From Euborellia annulipes (taxonomy: Eukaryota; Arthropoda; Insecta; Dermaptera; Anisolabididae), in NCBI GenBank assembly GCA_023213315.1, contig JAKCPI010010660.1, positions 1-64,000 on the forward strand: 64,000 bases of DNA, given 5' to 3'. Shown here piece by piece: positions 20,646-32,479 of this stretch (positions are counted from its first letter, which is position 1; every line of letters starts with the position of its first letter). The position numbers and the translations under genes are program-made. The notes below the pieces were generated by a model, which saw only the letters and a program-made list of their open reading frames with translations, was not told the DNA's origin and ran no database searches.

Positions 20646-22195
20646 TTAATTAAATTTAAAAATATTTAGATCTTGAAGAAGTAAATTTATTTTGTCTGAA
20701 ATTCAATTCGAGAAGTTATATTTCTGGTGCCACTATTGTTTAATTAAATACATATATATGTAAAATATCAAAATCAACCCCCATCTATAATAAAGATATT
20801 TTTTTTCTTTGGCTAGTCCGCCGCCTAGGAATATAAAATTCGCTCCATTCCAAAAATTAAACTGGAATGACAGCAAATGGGTGGAACATTAAAAAATTAA
20901 AAAAAAGTCTAAATACGATAGAATTTATGCACCCAATGTTAATCGTAACAACAATAGATATTGAAAGTTTATTAATTGGAAATGTTGCAAGTGTCAAAGT
21001 GGAAATTACCGAAGATATCAGACCAATAAACCAAAGAACACAAAATATTCCTAACCAAAAAAAAAAAAAATCTACAAAAAATGAAACTTTTTAGGTTTGA
21101 TTAGGATTTTTCTTCTTTTATATTCCGTGAATGAATGAATAGAATGCAACTAATGAGCAAAAATGTCACTTAAAAAAAAAACAAACCAAAAACCAATAAA
21201 ATTCCAACAGTAATTATTTATAAATTTAAAAAAGAGGGATAAATATCTTATATATTAGTAGTATATATAAATATACTTTTTTTATTCCAGAGAATCACTT
21301 TGGTAGACTAATTTAAATAACATTTAGAAATGGAATATTATACATTTTACATCTAAAATAATAGAAATTAAATTATAGAATAAGTTAAATGAATTTATTA
21401 TTTGAAGTTGAATTTATAAAATTGATTTTCCGTCCTAAAGCTGGAATGTTGATATTAAATTATTAAAGCTGAGAGACTCGTTTCTTATAGCAAGGTGAAA
21501 AACGCTGCTCCCATAACATCATTTTATAGACCTTTGTATTTCGAAGAGGACTCTTCTCTCGCTCGGAATATACATAAAACATATAGGGAAAAAAAAAAGT
21601 TAAAACGATTAACATCTCGATGATAAATGATAGAAACGTGTTTCGAACAACCCTTCTACAAACAGAGAAATATCCTCAGAAATTTTCATAAAATAAATTT
21701 TAAACTAGAGGGGGATTGTAAATGAAAAATGGCTTAAAAAAGAAGCAAAATAAACAAGAAAATACTACTTGAAGGGATTTAATTTAAATCTTGCTTTTAA
21801 TTTGTGATTAAAAATGATTCAAAGGATATTATCTAAAAAACAAACAAGTTTATTTTATATATATCAAAAAGAATAATTTATTTTGTTAGTCTCTTTTTCC
21901 TTTTTCCTTTGTACTGATTAGTATTTTAGTGTTTATATTATGGAAATACAATTTTAATAATATTAGAGCCATTTTTTATGCACAAAAGAATTAATTTGCG
22001 ATGATCGCCTTGAGCTTAGCAAATTAAAGAGATCTATGGAGTAAGAAAGAAATTGAACTTGAGAGCAAATTAAATTTGCTCGAGTTCAAAGCTAAACTTA
22101 TATTTACAATATTTAAATAAAAAATTATTGTTAAAAATTGTTGGGGAGAGAATTTGTTGCTGTTTAGTCAAAAATTAATCAGAAACGTATTTTTT
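20646..22195. other. AT-rich non-coding stretch
   Basis: No gene or repeat family recognised. Low-complexity A/T dominates. The short open frame at 20867-21094 is not family-like. Confidence 0.45.
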
Positions 22196-22199
22196 TTAA

Positions 22200-22385
22200 G
22201 GTGCGCGTCTCGAAAAGCCGTTAGAAGACGATTCAGTATCGAGTTACTCTAGGCGGCAAGAGATGGCGTTAGTTTTCCATAGGAATTCAAGGGATTTATT
22301 CCATTTCATTTTAAAGATTCCAGCTAATTAATTTTTCAAGGGCAAAAAATTAATTATTTTTTAACACAATGATTACATTAAAAGA
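22200..22385 (+). repeat. Half copy of TTAA-type MITE E
   Basis: Starts after TTAA (22196-22199) with GGTGCGCGTCTCGAAAAGCC and follows the left half of the copy at 50602-50996 up to 'aacacaatgattac'. The right half is missing. Confidence 0.75.
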
Positions 22386-22424
22386 GCAACTAAAAATAAT
22401 TGATGTATTTTAATCAAAATTTTT

Positions 22425-22540
22425 GGAGGGTATCTTGAGAAAATCGAAAAAAATTGAAAAAGTGCATTAGAAAAGTACTAGTAATTTTTGGCCGATTTTG
22501 TTCTAAAGCTTTATGTTACGTCTCAGGTAAGAGAAAATAA
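22425..22540 (-). repeat. Fragment of DINE-like family A (interior)
   Basis: Reverse-strand match to the 'agtactagtactttactgat' interior of family A, with 'gccgattttgtt' and 'aaagctt'-type sequence, ending at GGTAAGAGAAAAT. Confidence 0.65.
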
Positions 22541-22554
22541 AAAATTTTATATCT

Positions 22555-23067
22555 TTTTCTATCTTCGCCTTAATCCCGCTGTGCGGGGTTGGCGGAAAAG
22601 GGGTCTGCGGAATGAGTTGTTTACGATTGGAAAAAATAGAACCGGCCGGCCTGTCGCACGGTCTGACCCCTGATGAAAATATAGAAGGAACCCACACAGC
22701 ACAAAATATTGCAGCAATGTTGCAGAAATATTGCCAATCTTGCATAAATTGCCAATTAATATTGTAGGAATATTGCAAATCTTGCAAAATATTGGCAACA
22801 TTGCTACAATATTGCAGCGGCAATACTCCAAGCTAGGAATATTGCAGCAATATTGTTGCAATATTCCTATGCCCGCCTTTTTGCAACATTGCAGAAATAT
22901 TGCATCAATGTTGCTGCAATATTGAGCAAGATTGACAATATTGCAGCAACATTCCAGCAATATTTTGGGCTGTGTGGGAAGGGACACACATGTAAAGAAC
23001 AGAAGGACCAGCTCAGGCTGCTCGTGGTCGCCATCCACGTACTCACAAGATGTGGGCCCCTGAGCAA
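22555..23067. repeat. Dispersed repeat G, copy 1 (interrupted)
   Basis: A GC-richer repeat shared with 30585-30828. Shared blocks are 'ggccggcctgtcgcacgg', 'cagctcgtggtcgccatc' (here ctgctcgtggtcgccatc) and 'cacaagatgtgggcccct'. It is interrupted at 22691-22978 by the AATATTGC-rich MITE. A long frame crosses it on the reverse strand, but it also runs through the MITE and has no family match, so I do not call it a gene. Class unknown. Confidence 0.6.
22691..22978. mobile_element. MITE built of AATATTGC/GCAATATT units
   Basis: TIRs begin CCCACACAGC and end GCTGTGTGGG. The whole interior is a run of short, nearly self-complementary units (AATATTGCAGCAATGTTGC and variants), giving high internal symmetry. 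It interrupts repeat G; the uninterrupted counterpart at 30.7 kb shows the approximate empty site after 'gaaggaa'. No exact target duplication is evident. Confidence 0.75.
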
Positions 23068-23097
23068 AAAAAAAATTTAGTATTTATAAATAAAATT

Positions 23098-23777
23098 TTT
23101 ACTTTCTCTTACCTATGTATATATGTAATATATATATATAGAGAGAAAGTATTGGATTCATGTCAAAAATTCGATGTCGAGATTTTGATGGATCTTCACG
23201 TTTTGAGGTCCCCTGAATCCAAAAAAGTGGTTTTCGCGACATGGTCTGTCTGTCTGTGTGTGTGTGTGTGGGTGGGTGTGTCTGTGTTCAATTTTAAGCA
23301 TGAAGGAATTGAGCTATGAGGCTGAAATTTTATATTTAAGTTAAACATCTTCCTGGACCGGAAAAATAAGCTTTTAATCAAAATCGGCCAAAGAGTACTA
23401 GTACTTTACTGATGTACTTTTTCAGTTTTTTTCGATTTTCTCAAAATTTGCTCCAACGATTTTTTTTTTAATTCAAAAATCAATTATTTTTTAGATGCTA
23501 TTTAAAATGTATATTCTCATTTTGCGATTGAAATCTTCTGAAGACCACTTTACTCTTGTATTTCATAGGGAAGATAGGAGAAATGGTTGCCATGGTAACA
23601 AAATATAAATATTTTCCCATACTTATAAATTTTACATCTGAATTCATATGTTCCTTACTGTCGGGAACTAAATATATTTCGACACGAAAAATCTGGTGTG
23701 ACAAGCACAGTACACAACTTTCGATTACCGAAGGTAAGAGAAAGTTGTGTGCTGTGCGCCAGTCACACCAGATTTTT
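23098..23777 (+). mobile_element. DINE-like family A, copy 4
   Basis: A full copy from TTTTACTTTCTCTTACC to CACCAGATTTTT. The 5' loop is a TA microsatellite and the GT tract is extended. After the tract it carries the sub-type 'catgaaggaattgagctatg' and 'cttcctggaccggaaaaata'-like wording (kept short: ccggaaaaataagctttt), shared with the palindrome at 36.5-37.0 kb. The 3' hairpin is intact. Confidence 0.8.
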
Positions 23778-24224
23778 AAATGTCAAATAAGTTTTGTTGG
23801 GCCACATTCATTACAGTTCTAGGCGGGTATGAAGAGTGGATTGGACATTCCTGATTTATAGACTATTATATAGAACAGAAATGAAAATGAATAGACTATA
23901 ATAATTTTGTCTATTTTATTTACAATGCTGGTTTTAATTTTTAATAAATATAAATTGTGAATAATTTGGTATTGGCTTTCTTTAAGTTTACTCTTCCTCT
24001 TAGAGGATGCTCTTGTATTTAGTAGCTATATAAAAAAAGAAAGTAACATAGCAAAAATGAATAATTACCGTAACAAGTGATAATTGAAATTTCAACCTTT
24101 GGCTTTAAGTCTCCCTTGAGTGAAAGCTTAACTAAAATCATCACCAATAAAAATGTACATTCTAATATAGTTCTTATTACATTCATAGTCAAAATAAATC
24201 TAGCGCAAAAAATACAGCATAACC
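23778..24224. other. AT-rich non-coding stretch
   Basis: Nothing recognised. Confidence 0.45.
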
Positions 24225-24365
24225 TAGTTTTGCCAAAATCTCTCTATTAAAGTTAAATATAATTGTGTGTTTGAGTGTGAGTAGGTGTATTTGTGTTGTT
24301 TATGAACTTTGAAAGCCTTGCGGGGAGATATGAGTGAGAGACAAGTTGCCAGGTTTGTATAGAAG
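24225..24365 (+). repeat. Local direct repeat J, copy 1
   Basis: Shares with 26125-26255 the series 'aatctctctattaaag', 'tttgaaagccttgcgg', 'gagatatgag' and 'gagacaagttg'. The copies are ~1.9 kb apart in the same orientation. Class unknown; it may be a local duplication. Confidence 0.6.
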
Positions 24366-25003
24366 AGGTAGGTGAATGAACAAGAGAAGAGGAATGCATT
24401 AAGGAAAAATTATTTGACCTATTTTTTAATGGCCTCGAGAAATGATAATGATAAGGACTGACAAATTCACAATTAAGAGTTTAAATATCTATCATTACAT
24501 AATACTAGTATCTTTAATTAATATTATACATATTAATTAAATAAGTATAATTAAAAGTTTTTAAAATATGCTGATATAAACTGGATTAAATAAAAAAAAA
24601 GAACGTGTCTGAATTTTGGTTCGAACGAGTTTGGTATTTTTGAACGTGTCTTGGTTTCAATAGACAAAATTTTATGGATTCTTCTCTATGTTCAACTAAT
24701 TTAGTATGTGAGACGAGTACGGAAATAAAAAAATAAATCCATTCAAAATATCACTAACACATATATATAGCTAAATAATATCAAAACTCCACTCCCCCAT
24801 GTATTAATTCTTGAGATCTTAGTGAGCAAGGTTACGGTTTCCTTTCCCAAAGAGAAGAATCAAAGATTTTGCAACTTCTTTGAACATGATTTGGGATTAT
24901 AAACCTAAAACTACTTCATCTTCTCAATAAAACTAATCACATCAAAACAGTGTCTCAAATGGGAAGGGCCAAATCCCCCACTACAGGAGATAGGCCTATA
25001 CAA
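24366..25003. other. AT-rich non-coding stretch
   Basis: No recognised feature apart from A/T-rich simple sequence. Confidence 0.45.
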
Positions 25004-25247
25004 ATGGCAAAGCCCGCCGTGAGCGGGCTTTCCCGCTTGCCAGGAGGCTGCGCCCCTTGGACCCCCTTGCTCGCCAAAGGCATCAGATTTATTCTTGCTC
25101 AATATTTGGAAATTTCCCGCTCTGACTTAAAGTTTTAAATTTCCCTCACTGGCTCCATTTCTTTTGTCTCTGGCCAATCAGCGAGAAAGAGTGGTAAAGA
25201 GGCATAAAACGGAAGTCAGTGGGTAGCGCTTTATATATTAGTATGAT
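25004..25247 (+). mobile_element. Family C element, short copy
   Basis: Opens GGCAAAGCCCGCC with the GC hairpin, then 'aggctgcgccccttggaccc' and 'ttgctcgcc'. It ends 'gcgctttatatattagtatgatt', matching the 3' end of the 8266-8636 copy (tatataagtatga). Both ends are therefore shared by two copies with different interiors. Confidence 0.65.
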
Positions 25248-26124
25248 TAGTCCCAAAGTCAAACTGGAAAGTCAGTTAAAAAAAAAAAAAAATCAAAAAC
25301 CTTCCCCCTCCCCAGAGACAAATCCTGGTAGCGTCACTGATACAGTAGTAAAAGTTTTAGCAAATAATTTTTTATATTAAATAAATAGAAAATTAGAAAA
25401 ATGACCAAAAAAAAGTTAAGCAGTACTTAAGTTTAAACTCTGGATGGGTGGAACAAAATTGTTAAACGCCAGTAGAGAGTGGGGTTTTTTTCTCATGCCA
25501 TAGGACCTATATTTCTAATCGCCATAGCAGCCGAAATTTAAAAAATAAATAAATAATTGATGTGATTTTATTAATTAAAGGCAATTTAATTAAAACCTAA
25601 AAGCTCTAATAAATTATTTCTAGGAAGACAAACTAGATTCAAATCCACCTCATGGCAAAAATTTATCCAAGTATATTAGTGAAGCCTCTTCCTGAGGAAG
25701 GAAACGCAAATTCACCTCAGTAAATTCCCATGAAAGTTTCTCCATAAACTAACAGTGAGTAATAAAGAGAATGTTAAAAAATTGGTAAATGAAATTTATT
25801 TTAATTATAATAAAATAAAAATCTGCATTTGTTTTTTATATGGAAAGTAAATGTGATATATAATTCAATAAAATAGGAGACACAAAAACACTTTTTACCT
25901 TTCACTAAACATTTCTTTTGTATATCATCTTTAATTTATTGTGAAATAAATGATCGGATTCCCTTTATAAATGTAAACTTTTGACCTCATTTAAAAAAAA
26001 TATATAATCTTTACAAATAGACATAATATATATCCCTCTGCGGGAGGAGTTCTAAAAATCTCTTAAAATTTGAACTTTTTTTTCTATTGCTAGTCCTTTT
26101 TTGACGCATTTGGAAATAATCGAA
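25248..26124. other. AT-rich stretch with a MITE end fragment
   Basis: 'ctggtagcgtcactgat' at 25327-25343, after a poly-A and CT-rich block, resembles one end of the hAT-type MITE at 3724. Nothing else is supported. Confidence 0.35.
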
Positions 26125-26255
26125 CGTAACCTGGTTGCAGGCAAATCTCTCTATTAAAGGTATACGTATCTATTTATGTGTGAGTGTGTAGTTTGAAAGC
26201 CTTGCGGAGATATGAGAGAGAGAGAGAGAGAGACAAGTTGGCAGAATGGTATACT
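26125..26255 (+). repeat. Local direct repeat J, copy 2, with (GA)n
   Basis: Second copy of the 24225 repeat. It contains an expanded GA microsatellite at about 26212-26232. Confidence 0.6.
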
Positions 26256-27316
26256 GTAGTATAGTAGAGAGTGAACTTGGTAGTAGGTGCCAGAGTGAGA
26301 GGGGCGGGGGTGGGGGCCCTTAGGCTGAGCCCGTGGCGCGATCAATAGGCATCCGCCCACGCGACCCGCGAGAGCCCACCTTGCTTTGCACACAGCAATA
26401 CAAGAAAAGACTGAGGCGTGCCCTAAACGACCCACATGGTCCCAAAGTACTCTCGGGTACTCTCAATAACGGTAACGGCCAAAGAATCGCACACACATAC
26501 CAACGAGCAGAGTACGGATTAAATCACAATTTATTTATTTTATTTTTTGTGATATTGCGTAATGAAAGGAAAAAATAAATAAAAGTATTTTATAAGGAAA
26601 GGAAATATAAGAAAAATACGAGCTCCTTCCAACAGATGTTAAACAATAAGTAATAGAAAATTTTTTAAAATCTATTAATTGTAAATTCAGCAAGTTAAAA
26701 CACTATTTGGTTAGTGTAATTGCTTAAGACCGCGCGACCGAAGGGAAAACGAGCGTAATCGACTCTAAGGCCCGACCCACTTGTGACGCGGAATTTTCCC
26801 ACTCTTAAATAGGTCAAGGAAGGATTTCGTACAATAAAATTTGATCTAAGGGTGCGAGACCCTTGAACTAAGAAAGAAATAATAAAGTCATATCGTGTAG
26901 GACATTTGAAAGGATAAAAAAATATTGTGAAGAGTTTGTAAATCTAATGGGCGTCACTCACTTGGGCAAAAGAGACTTGTTAAAAGTTATTTACGCTCAT
27001 TTTAATACACTCAGAAATATTTAAATGAAAATCATTAAAAAAACTTAAAAAACAAAACAACTAAGTATTTATTTAAAATTTGTAAAGGATGGGAATATGG
27101 AAAATATGTGCTATTGTGAAGAATAATGTTAGTATTATTATTATAAGGGTAGTTTTGTGAAATTATTTGATTATAAAGTAACTAAAATGTTATTTACCTC
27201 AATTCTAAAACACGATTTCTTAGTAATCTCAAGGAACGTTTTTAACTGCTGCATAAGGCGTACTCAAATATAGATAAATTTATTAAAAGGCGGGGCTATC
27301 GTCAAAGTCTTCGGCC
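26256..27316. other. Unique stretch with GC-rich island at 26280-26520
   Basis: 26280-26520 is GC-rich and single copy in the window, with overlapping short frames on both strands that match no family. A second smaller GC-rich patch lies at about 26728-26800. The remainder is AT-rich. Confidence 0.35.
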
Positions 27317-27361
27317 GGGGAAAAGGGGGAAAAGGGGGGGGGGAGGAGGGGGGAAAAAAGG
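27317..27361 (+). other. Homopurine G-run tract, G-quadruplex potential
   Basis: About 45 bases almost wholly G and A, with several separate runs of four or more G joined by short A loops. It meets the usual four-run G-quadruplex pattern on the plus strand. Confidence 0.6.
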
Positions 27362-27548
27362 TGTAAAAAATGTTACAATAACTCCTGAAGGTAGATATGA
27401 AAGGAGGTAAAATGTTTTAAATACTATTTAATGTGCACAAAAGAGGGATGCTGAAATGTGTCTGCTGCAGATAGTGCTAACCCACAATTATGACAAACCC
27501 GACTTTTTAGAACCATCAATTGAGTAAAGGTCTATACTATAATAGTTT

Positions 27549-27788
27549 CATAGGCGTAGCCACGGGGTGGGGGTTCAAACCCCCCCCCCCTCCCATTGAA
27601 CCCAAGCCAGATTAGATATTTAAGTTCTACAATACAAATTACATTTCATATAGAGTAAGAGAAGTAAAATATAATAATTTACTCTAGCTAAAAAAAAAAA
27701 TCCAAAAAATACCCTAAAATAATCTTAATTTTTTCAAATGTTTTTTCATGAGCCCCCCCCCCATCAAAAATTTCTGGCTACGCCTATG
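27549..27788. mobile_element. hAT-type MITE, imperfect TSD
   Basis: TIRs are CATAGGCGTAGCCA on the left and TGGCTACGCCTATG on the right. TAGTTT is shared by both flanks, consistent with a decayed 8-bp duplication. Poly-C blocks lie near both ends. Same family as 46788-47042. Confidence 0.75.
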
Positions 27789-27904
27789 CTAGTTTTACAA
27801 TTTGTTTTTCTCAGCCTGATATTGGTATTAGAGAGTGCTCTGACAGTAACAAACAAACTTACTATTGGTGTTTTGTTTGTTTTCTAAAGTTTAAAATTCG
27901 CGCT

Positions 27905-28127
27905 TGTCTTGTATACCAAGGCTCGAGGGTTTGGATCCCAGGATCCCAGGCAGTGATGATTTTATTTAAGCCATTTGGGTACCAAATGGCTTAAATAAGA
28001 ATGCCTGGACCCCCATTAGATATATTTACAAATAACAGGTATCGTAAAAAATCTTAAATGGCCTAAGTTGACGAAAAGACTGTGTGTGTGAATGGGGAAA
28101 ACAAAGTGTGAGTGTTAAAAAAAAAAT
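27905..28127 (+). repeat. SINE family 1, copy 4 (5' truncated)
   Basis: The A box is missing or degraded. A modified B-box region (gggtttggatccca) is present, followed by the family body, 'ggcctaagttgacgaaaaga', GT-rich sequence and A tail. Confidence 0.75.
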
Positions 28128-28244
28128 TTTAAATTGAAATATCTCAGAACTATAATCAGTATTTGCGGGTTAGCACTATCTGAACCCGATCTTTTCATAT
28201 ATAGATTGCACCTATTTAATGTAGAAAGTGGCTTTGTAGAAATG

Positions 28245-28312
28245 AATAAAGGATTGAAGAGGAATTTAATAGAGGCTCCTTGACTGACTGCTTTCCTCTT
28301 CAATCCTTTATT
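28245..28312. other. Hairpin with 20-bp perfect arms
   Basis: AATAAAGGATTGAAGAGGAA (28245-28264) and its exact inverse TTCCTCTTCAATCCTTTATT (28293-28312) enclose a 28-nt loop. Neither arm recurs elsewhere in the window. It could be a remnant MITE or a structured transcript. Confidence 0.6.
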
Positions 28313-30461
28313 TAGATTGCTTCTATTCATCTCAAATTTTAACAATCTCCTAGATCATAGGCCTATACGTGTTTATGTGAAGTTCTTTCCATTTTCATAT
28401 TGATAATATAAATTTTATAGACCCTATGTATTACTTCTGTTATATTCTACAATATCGAGTCTTGGTTCAGGACCCAAGGTAGGCCTTTGTTAGAAAGATA
28501 CATCTCTTTTAAATCATGAAGCAAGAACTTTACGCCTGCTCTAAGTGACACCAACTTTTATATTCTAATTCAAGGGAATCCTCTTCGAATTTTATCATTA
28601 TTTATTCTTCGCAGTATTTCTATATATAATTTCATGTTCTGTTTATTTGAGTTTGGTGTAAGTAGGAATTTATGAAAGCTAAAAAATTTCTTCTATTTTC
28701 TTTCCTTCCGTTCTAACATTTTATTACTTTGCATTAGAAAGACGCCGAAAACATGTTTAGCAAAAAAGAAGAAAAAAAAAAAGGCGAGAGTGAGTGAGTA
28801 GACTATTGTAGAAGAAGACTAAATGTGTGTCTTTAATGTTATAAATGGCTGGGAAATATTTATAAGCCCGCAATCTGCATGAAAATAGTCAAGTTAAAGT
28901 AGGACAATTTCAAAACATCCCACAAATCTGTTGTTCGCAAATAACTTTTTGATTATCTACATTGATACAATTTATGGAATTGTTTTTGTTTGATATAAAA
29001 ATAGAGATTTAGGATTAAAAAAAAGAGAAAAAAAAATTACAATTTTACGTTTTGTCCAGTCAATAAAAATTAGAATAAAAAAAATCAGCAAATTCTATTG
29101 AATGTTATCGATCCCTGATAAGTTGGAGGTCTCTCGATTAGCTAATAAATTAAAAGTTGGAAATGTTAATATTGCTGAAGATGCGAGTCAACAATTTCGA
29201 ATATCACAAATTAATTATTTTCTAATTACTAAATTGATATTTATAATTTGTAAAGACGTTCAGAAGTATGTTGTTTTGCTAATTAATACACGATTAATTA
29301 GATTAATTGATTTACTATCTATTAATTTTTTCTTTTGGTAATTAAATACTTGACTTTTAGAACTAATTTTAAATCTTATCACAAGGATTTTTTAAAATTA
29401 TCTTAAACCACTTAACTATAAAGACTTTAATTAAATACGTATTAATTACAGCTCTATTTATTTATAACAAATGGCACTCAATTGATTTAAATAAGTTTTC
29501 GTAATACTGGCTGGGATCCGAACCCACAACTAAAAGGTTAAAATAAAATTTGTATAAAAAAAGGCTCAATCTTTGACGTCAGAATGTGCCGGATCATTTT
29601 AAAATTATTCGATATATTTCGAATCAGTTCAAATAGTAGCCTAATTATGCTATATTTACTTCAACAAGTGTTTTTTAATGTGTTTATTTATATTAGCGTT
29701 ATTAGTATTAATGTCTTTTGTATTCTGTTTATTTTGTATCAATCAATTTGTACAATATTAAAAATTGGCGGGATGGCCAACAGGATAAAATAAGAAAAAT
29801 AACTTGCAGGGCCTTGGCATGGGGGGCGGGGGTCCGGGATTTAAACTTGCAATGTCATTAGTTTAAATCTCTAAGATATTTATTTATTTATTTAAACATG
29901 TACATAGGGCAGGTTGTCCCTCATAGTTGTACACAAATTTTAAATTCATTTTATGAAAATAAAAATCTAAGTTAACTAGATTACAAGATGATAAGATAGA
30001 AGGGTAATGCATTTTAATTTTTATTATATACCGAAACTTTTTCATTTGAATATTAACTCTATTAATCTTTTTTAATCGACTGTTGGCTCACACTTTCGCT
30101 TTTTAGATTAAAAAAAAAAACAATAGTTATCTATTTTTCCCCTATTAAAAAAAAATCCATCTATTATTTTCAGAAATTTCTGTTTGATTGCTAGAAAACA
30201 ATCAACCCAATTGATTAACTCTCTAATAGATTTTGCAATTAATTGCTCAGAGATTATTATTTTTTTATAACAACTTGTGTGGTCCGCTCCAGAATATTAT
30301 GGGTTGCATACTTCCTAGTGTTTTGAAGTGGCCCCTGAGTTTCTTGGGGGTTTAAATTTAAAGTTTTGTTTTGTTGAAATGTCCTTGTTTGGGTGTCTTT
30401 GTATCCCACACCAAGTGTTGAAATAACAAGTGTTTATACCGATAAACGATATTTTGGAACA
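28313..30461. other. AT-rich stretch with a SINE head near 29.5 kb
   Basis: Mostly featureless AT-rich DNA. A reverse-strand family-2 SINE remnant lies at about 29440-29555, marked by the B-box inverse GGATCCGAACC. Short frames at 29102-29341 and 29584-29793 are AT-codon-biased with no family match. Confidence 0.4.
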
Positions 30462-30578
30462 TCTTCTTATTCATTGATTAGGAATAATCATCCAAACGAA
30501 CAGCAACATAAAAAAATAATAATTATTATTAATCTTGCTTAAAATAATAAAAAATCTCTTGACTTGAATTCAGAACAA
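30462..30578 (-). repeat. Dispersed repeat H, copy 2
   Basis: Reverse-complement copy of 19078-19195. It directly precedes repeat G. Confidence 0.65.
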
Positions 30579-30584
30579 TCTTCT

Positions 30585-30828
30585 TCTTCTGCCCTCGCCC
30601 CATTCCCGCATTGCGTGGTCGGCGAACCTCACTATTTCCCTCCAGCCCTATGATGGTTTTTGCGATCGAGAAAGTTAGAACAGGCCGGCCCGTCGCACGG
30701 CCTGACGCCTTTTGAAAAGAGGAAGGAAGAGACAGACATACAAATAGCAGAAATGACTGTCCTAGCTCGGGCAGCTCGTGGTCGCCATCCACGTACCCAC
30801 AAGATGTGGGCCCTTGTGCGAGATATTT
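30585..30828. repeat. Dispersed repeat G, copy 2 (uninterrupted)
   Basis: Same orientation as copy 1 at 22555, with 'ggccggcccgtcgcacgg', 'cagctcgtggtcgccatc' and 'cacaagatgtgggccctt'. It lacks the MITE insertion and so gives its approximate empty site. Short frames on both strands are not conserved between the copies. Confidence 0.6.
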
Positions 30829-31960
30829 TGGAACATATCACCGCTTATTTTTTAATTTGAATTTATCTAATATAATATATTTACGGGTAATTTTTATGAA
30901 TAAGAGATAACTAAATAGAATTTTGCGTTGCTTGAGTAGATTTTGTTCAATCAAGAGATTCTGGGTTCTTTGGAAGCTAACGAAAGATGAATTTTTTTTT
31001 ATAAATTTTAAATCAATTTATTTTTCATTTTAAACAAATTCTATATAATTAATTTAATGGATAAATCTGGTCCCTATATGTAAATCTATCTTTTCTACCG
31101 ACATCTGTACCTTTTCTAATTTGATGAGTTTGTTCATTGAGTGGTAATCCAGATCCAATATTCAATCAAATGTTCATTTTGTTTGTTAATTACTATTTGC
31201 GCTTCAACTATTAAAAAACTATTTCGCTTTCAATATCGACAAAATCCATTATCCATTCAATTGGTATATTAGTTTTCAACCCTCTGGACCATTGTAAATA
31301 TGAGTGTGGACCCGTGTGTGTGCGTGTATATATGTGATGAGGGGAGATGAGAGACGGACAGACAGACACGTTTGGCATACTTCCTATTAATTTTCCAATC
31401 CGTGTTTGAAATTGGACAATAGAGAATGAAGACGAGATAGACCGTGACTCTCTATTCGCATTCGAGATAGTCCAGATTATTATTCAGAGATGGTTCCGAT
31501 ACATTCACAAGATTTATTCCATCGATAGGCTGCATCCTTAACCTGCTGGCTGTTTACAAATACAGTTATTTAAAATATTATTATATTCGACAAAAAAAAA
31601 AAAAAATATTTGTACTTAATCTTTTTTTAATTCATAAAACTTTGTCATCATTTTTTTTTTTTGCATAAGAATTATAATCGTAAATAAATATAATTAAAGT
31701 AGGTCAATTTCAATAATATTACGGATAATGATGATGAGATTGTTGAAATTAATTCTAAAGAAATAAAGTAATATAAATGAAAGCAATTTTATACGGTGAT
31801 GTTTGGGAGTTTTGTATTACTTTCGGCTATATATTTACGTATGTTAGATTATATATAGGCCTAATTGGGATTTTTATTATTCCTACAAGGATCGTTTTTT
31901 TTATTATTAGAGGAACTTTTAATCATAGACCACATTATTGTTTTAAATATTTATTAAAAT
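30829..31960. other. AT-rich non-coding stretch
   Basis: No recognised gene. A small GT/CAGA-type simple block lies at 31310-31365. Confidence 0.45.
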
Positions 31961-32165
31961 TATAAATACTATACAACGTTTCGACTGCTTATTCTGCAGC
32001 CGTTATCAAGTATACTGTGCACTTGCTCCGACTCAAGTGAACTAACTGTCATGTCCGTTACGTGCCTTTTTATATAACAGTTACAGCGACGTCAGCGCCA
32101 TCTGTCAGCATTTCTGTGAAGTTAGATTCAAATTTTCCCGCTATTTTCACTCATTTCCGTTTTTA
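31961..32165 (-). repeat. Penelope-like terminal segment (partial)
   Basis: In reverse complement, 'tgataacggctgc', a short loop and 'gcagtcgaaacgttg' form a stem ending in CGAAACGTT. Upstream of it (higher coordinates) is a GC-mixed segment with TATATAAAAA. The CGAAACGTT stem-loop resembles the terminal motif of Penelope-like elements; its core is degenerate compared with CUGANGA. Confidence 0.4.
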
Positions 32166-32287
32166 CTTTTTCTTATGCAAAAAATAAAATATTGTAGTAT
32201 GTTCAAAATTTGATGATTTTCAACGTTTTATACCACCCTTGAAGAATTGTATGTTATAAAACGCAATTGTATAGCTGTGATGTAATA

Positions 32288-32461
32288 TTTATTAATCGAG
32301 GGTAGTACCAAATGAGAAAATGCAGCTATATTTTTTTCTTTATATATTTATTTTCGGTTCTATGTATGAAATACGTCAGATGTATAAATAAAATAAACAA
32401 GCCTATATAAAAAAAATATACTTCTCGTTTTCTCATTTGGTACTAACCCTCGATTAATAAA
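32288..32461. mobile_element. MITE-like element with ~33-bp TIRs
   Basis: Inverted arms (32288-32320 and 32427-32461) read TTTATTAATCGAGGG and then AGTACCAAATGAGAAAA, with a one-base indel. The interior is AT-rich and there is no clear target duplication. Confidence 0.65.
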
Positions 32462-32479
32462 CATTGTATGTTTATTTGT

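Noticed and set aside
22559..23038. A 159-codon reverse-strand frame, the longest in the window
   Set aside because: It runs through the AATATTGC-unit MITE and across repeat G; the second copy of G does not keep the frame and the product is low-complexity.
29102..29341. A small plus-strand frame of 79 codons
   Set aside because: AT-driven codon use, no family match and surrounding featureless DNA.
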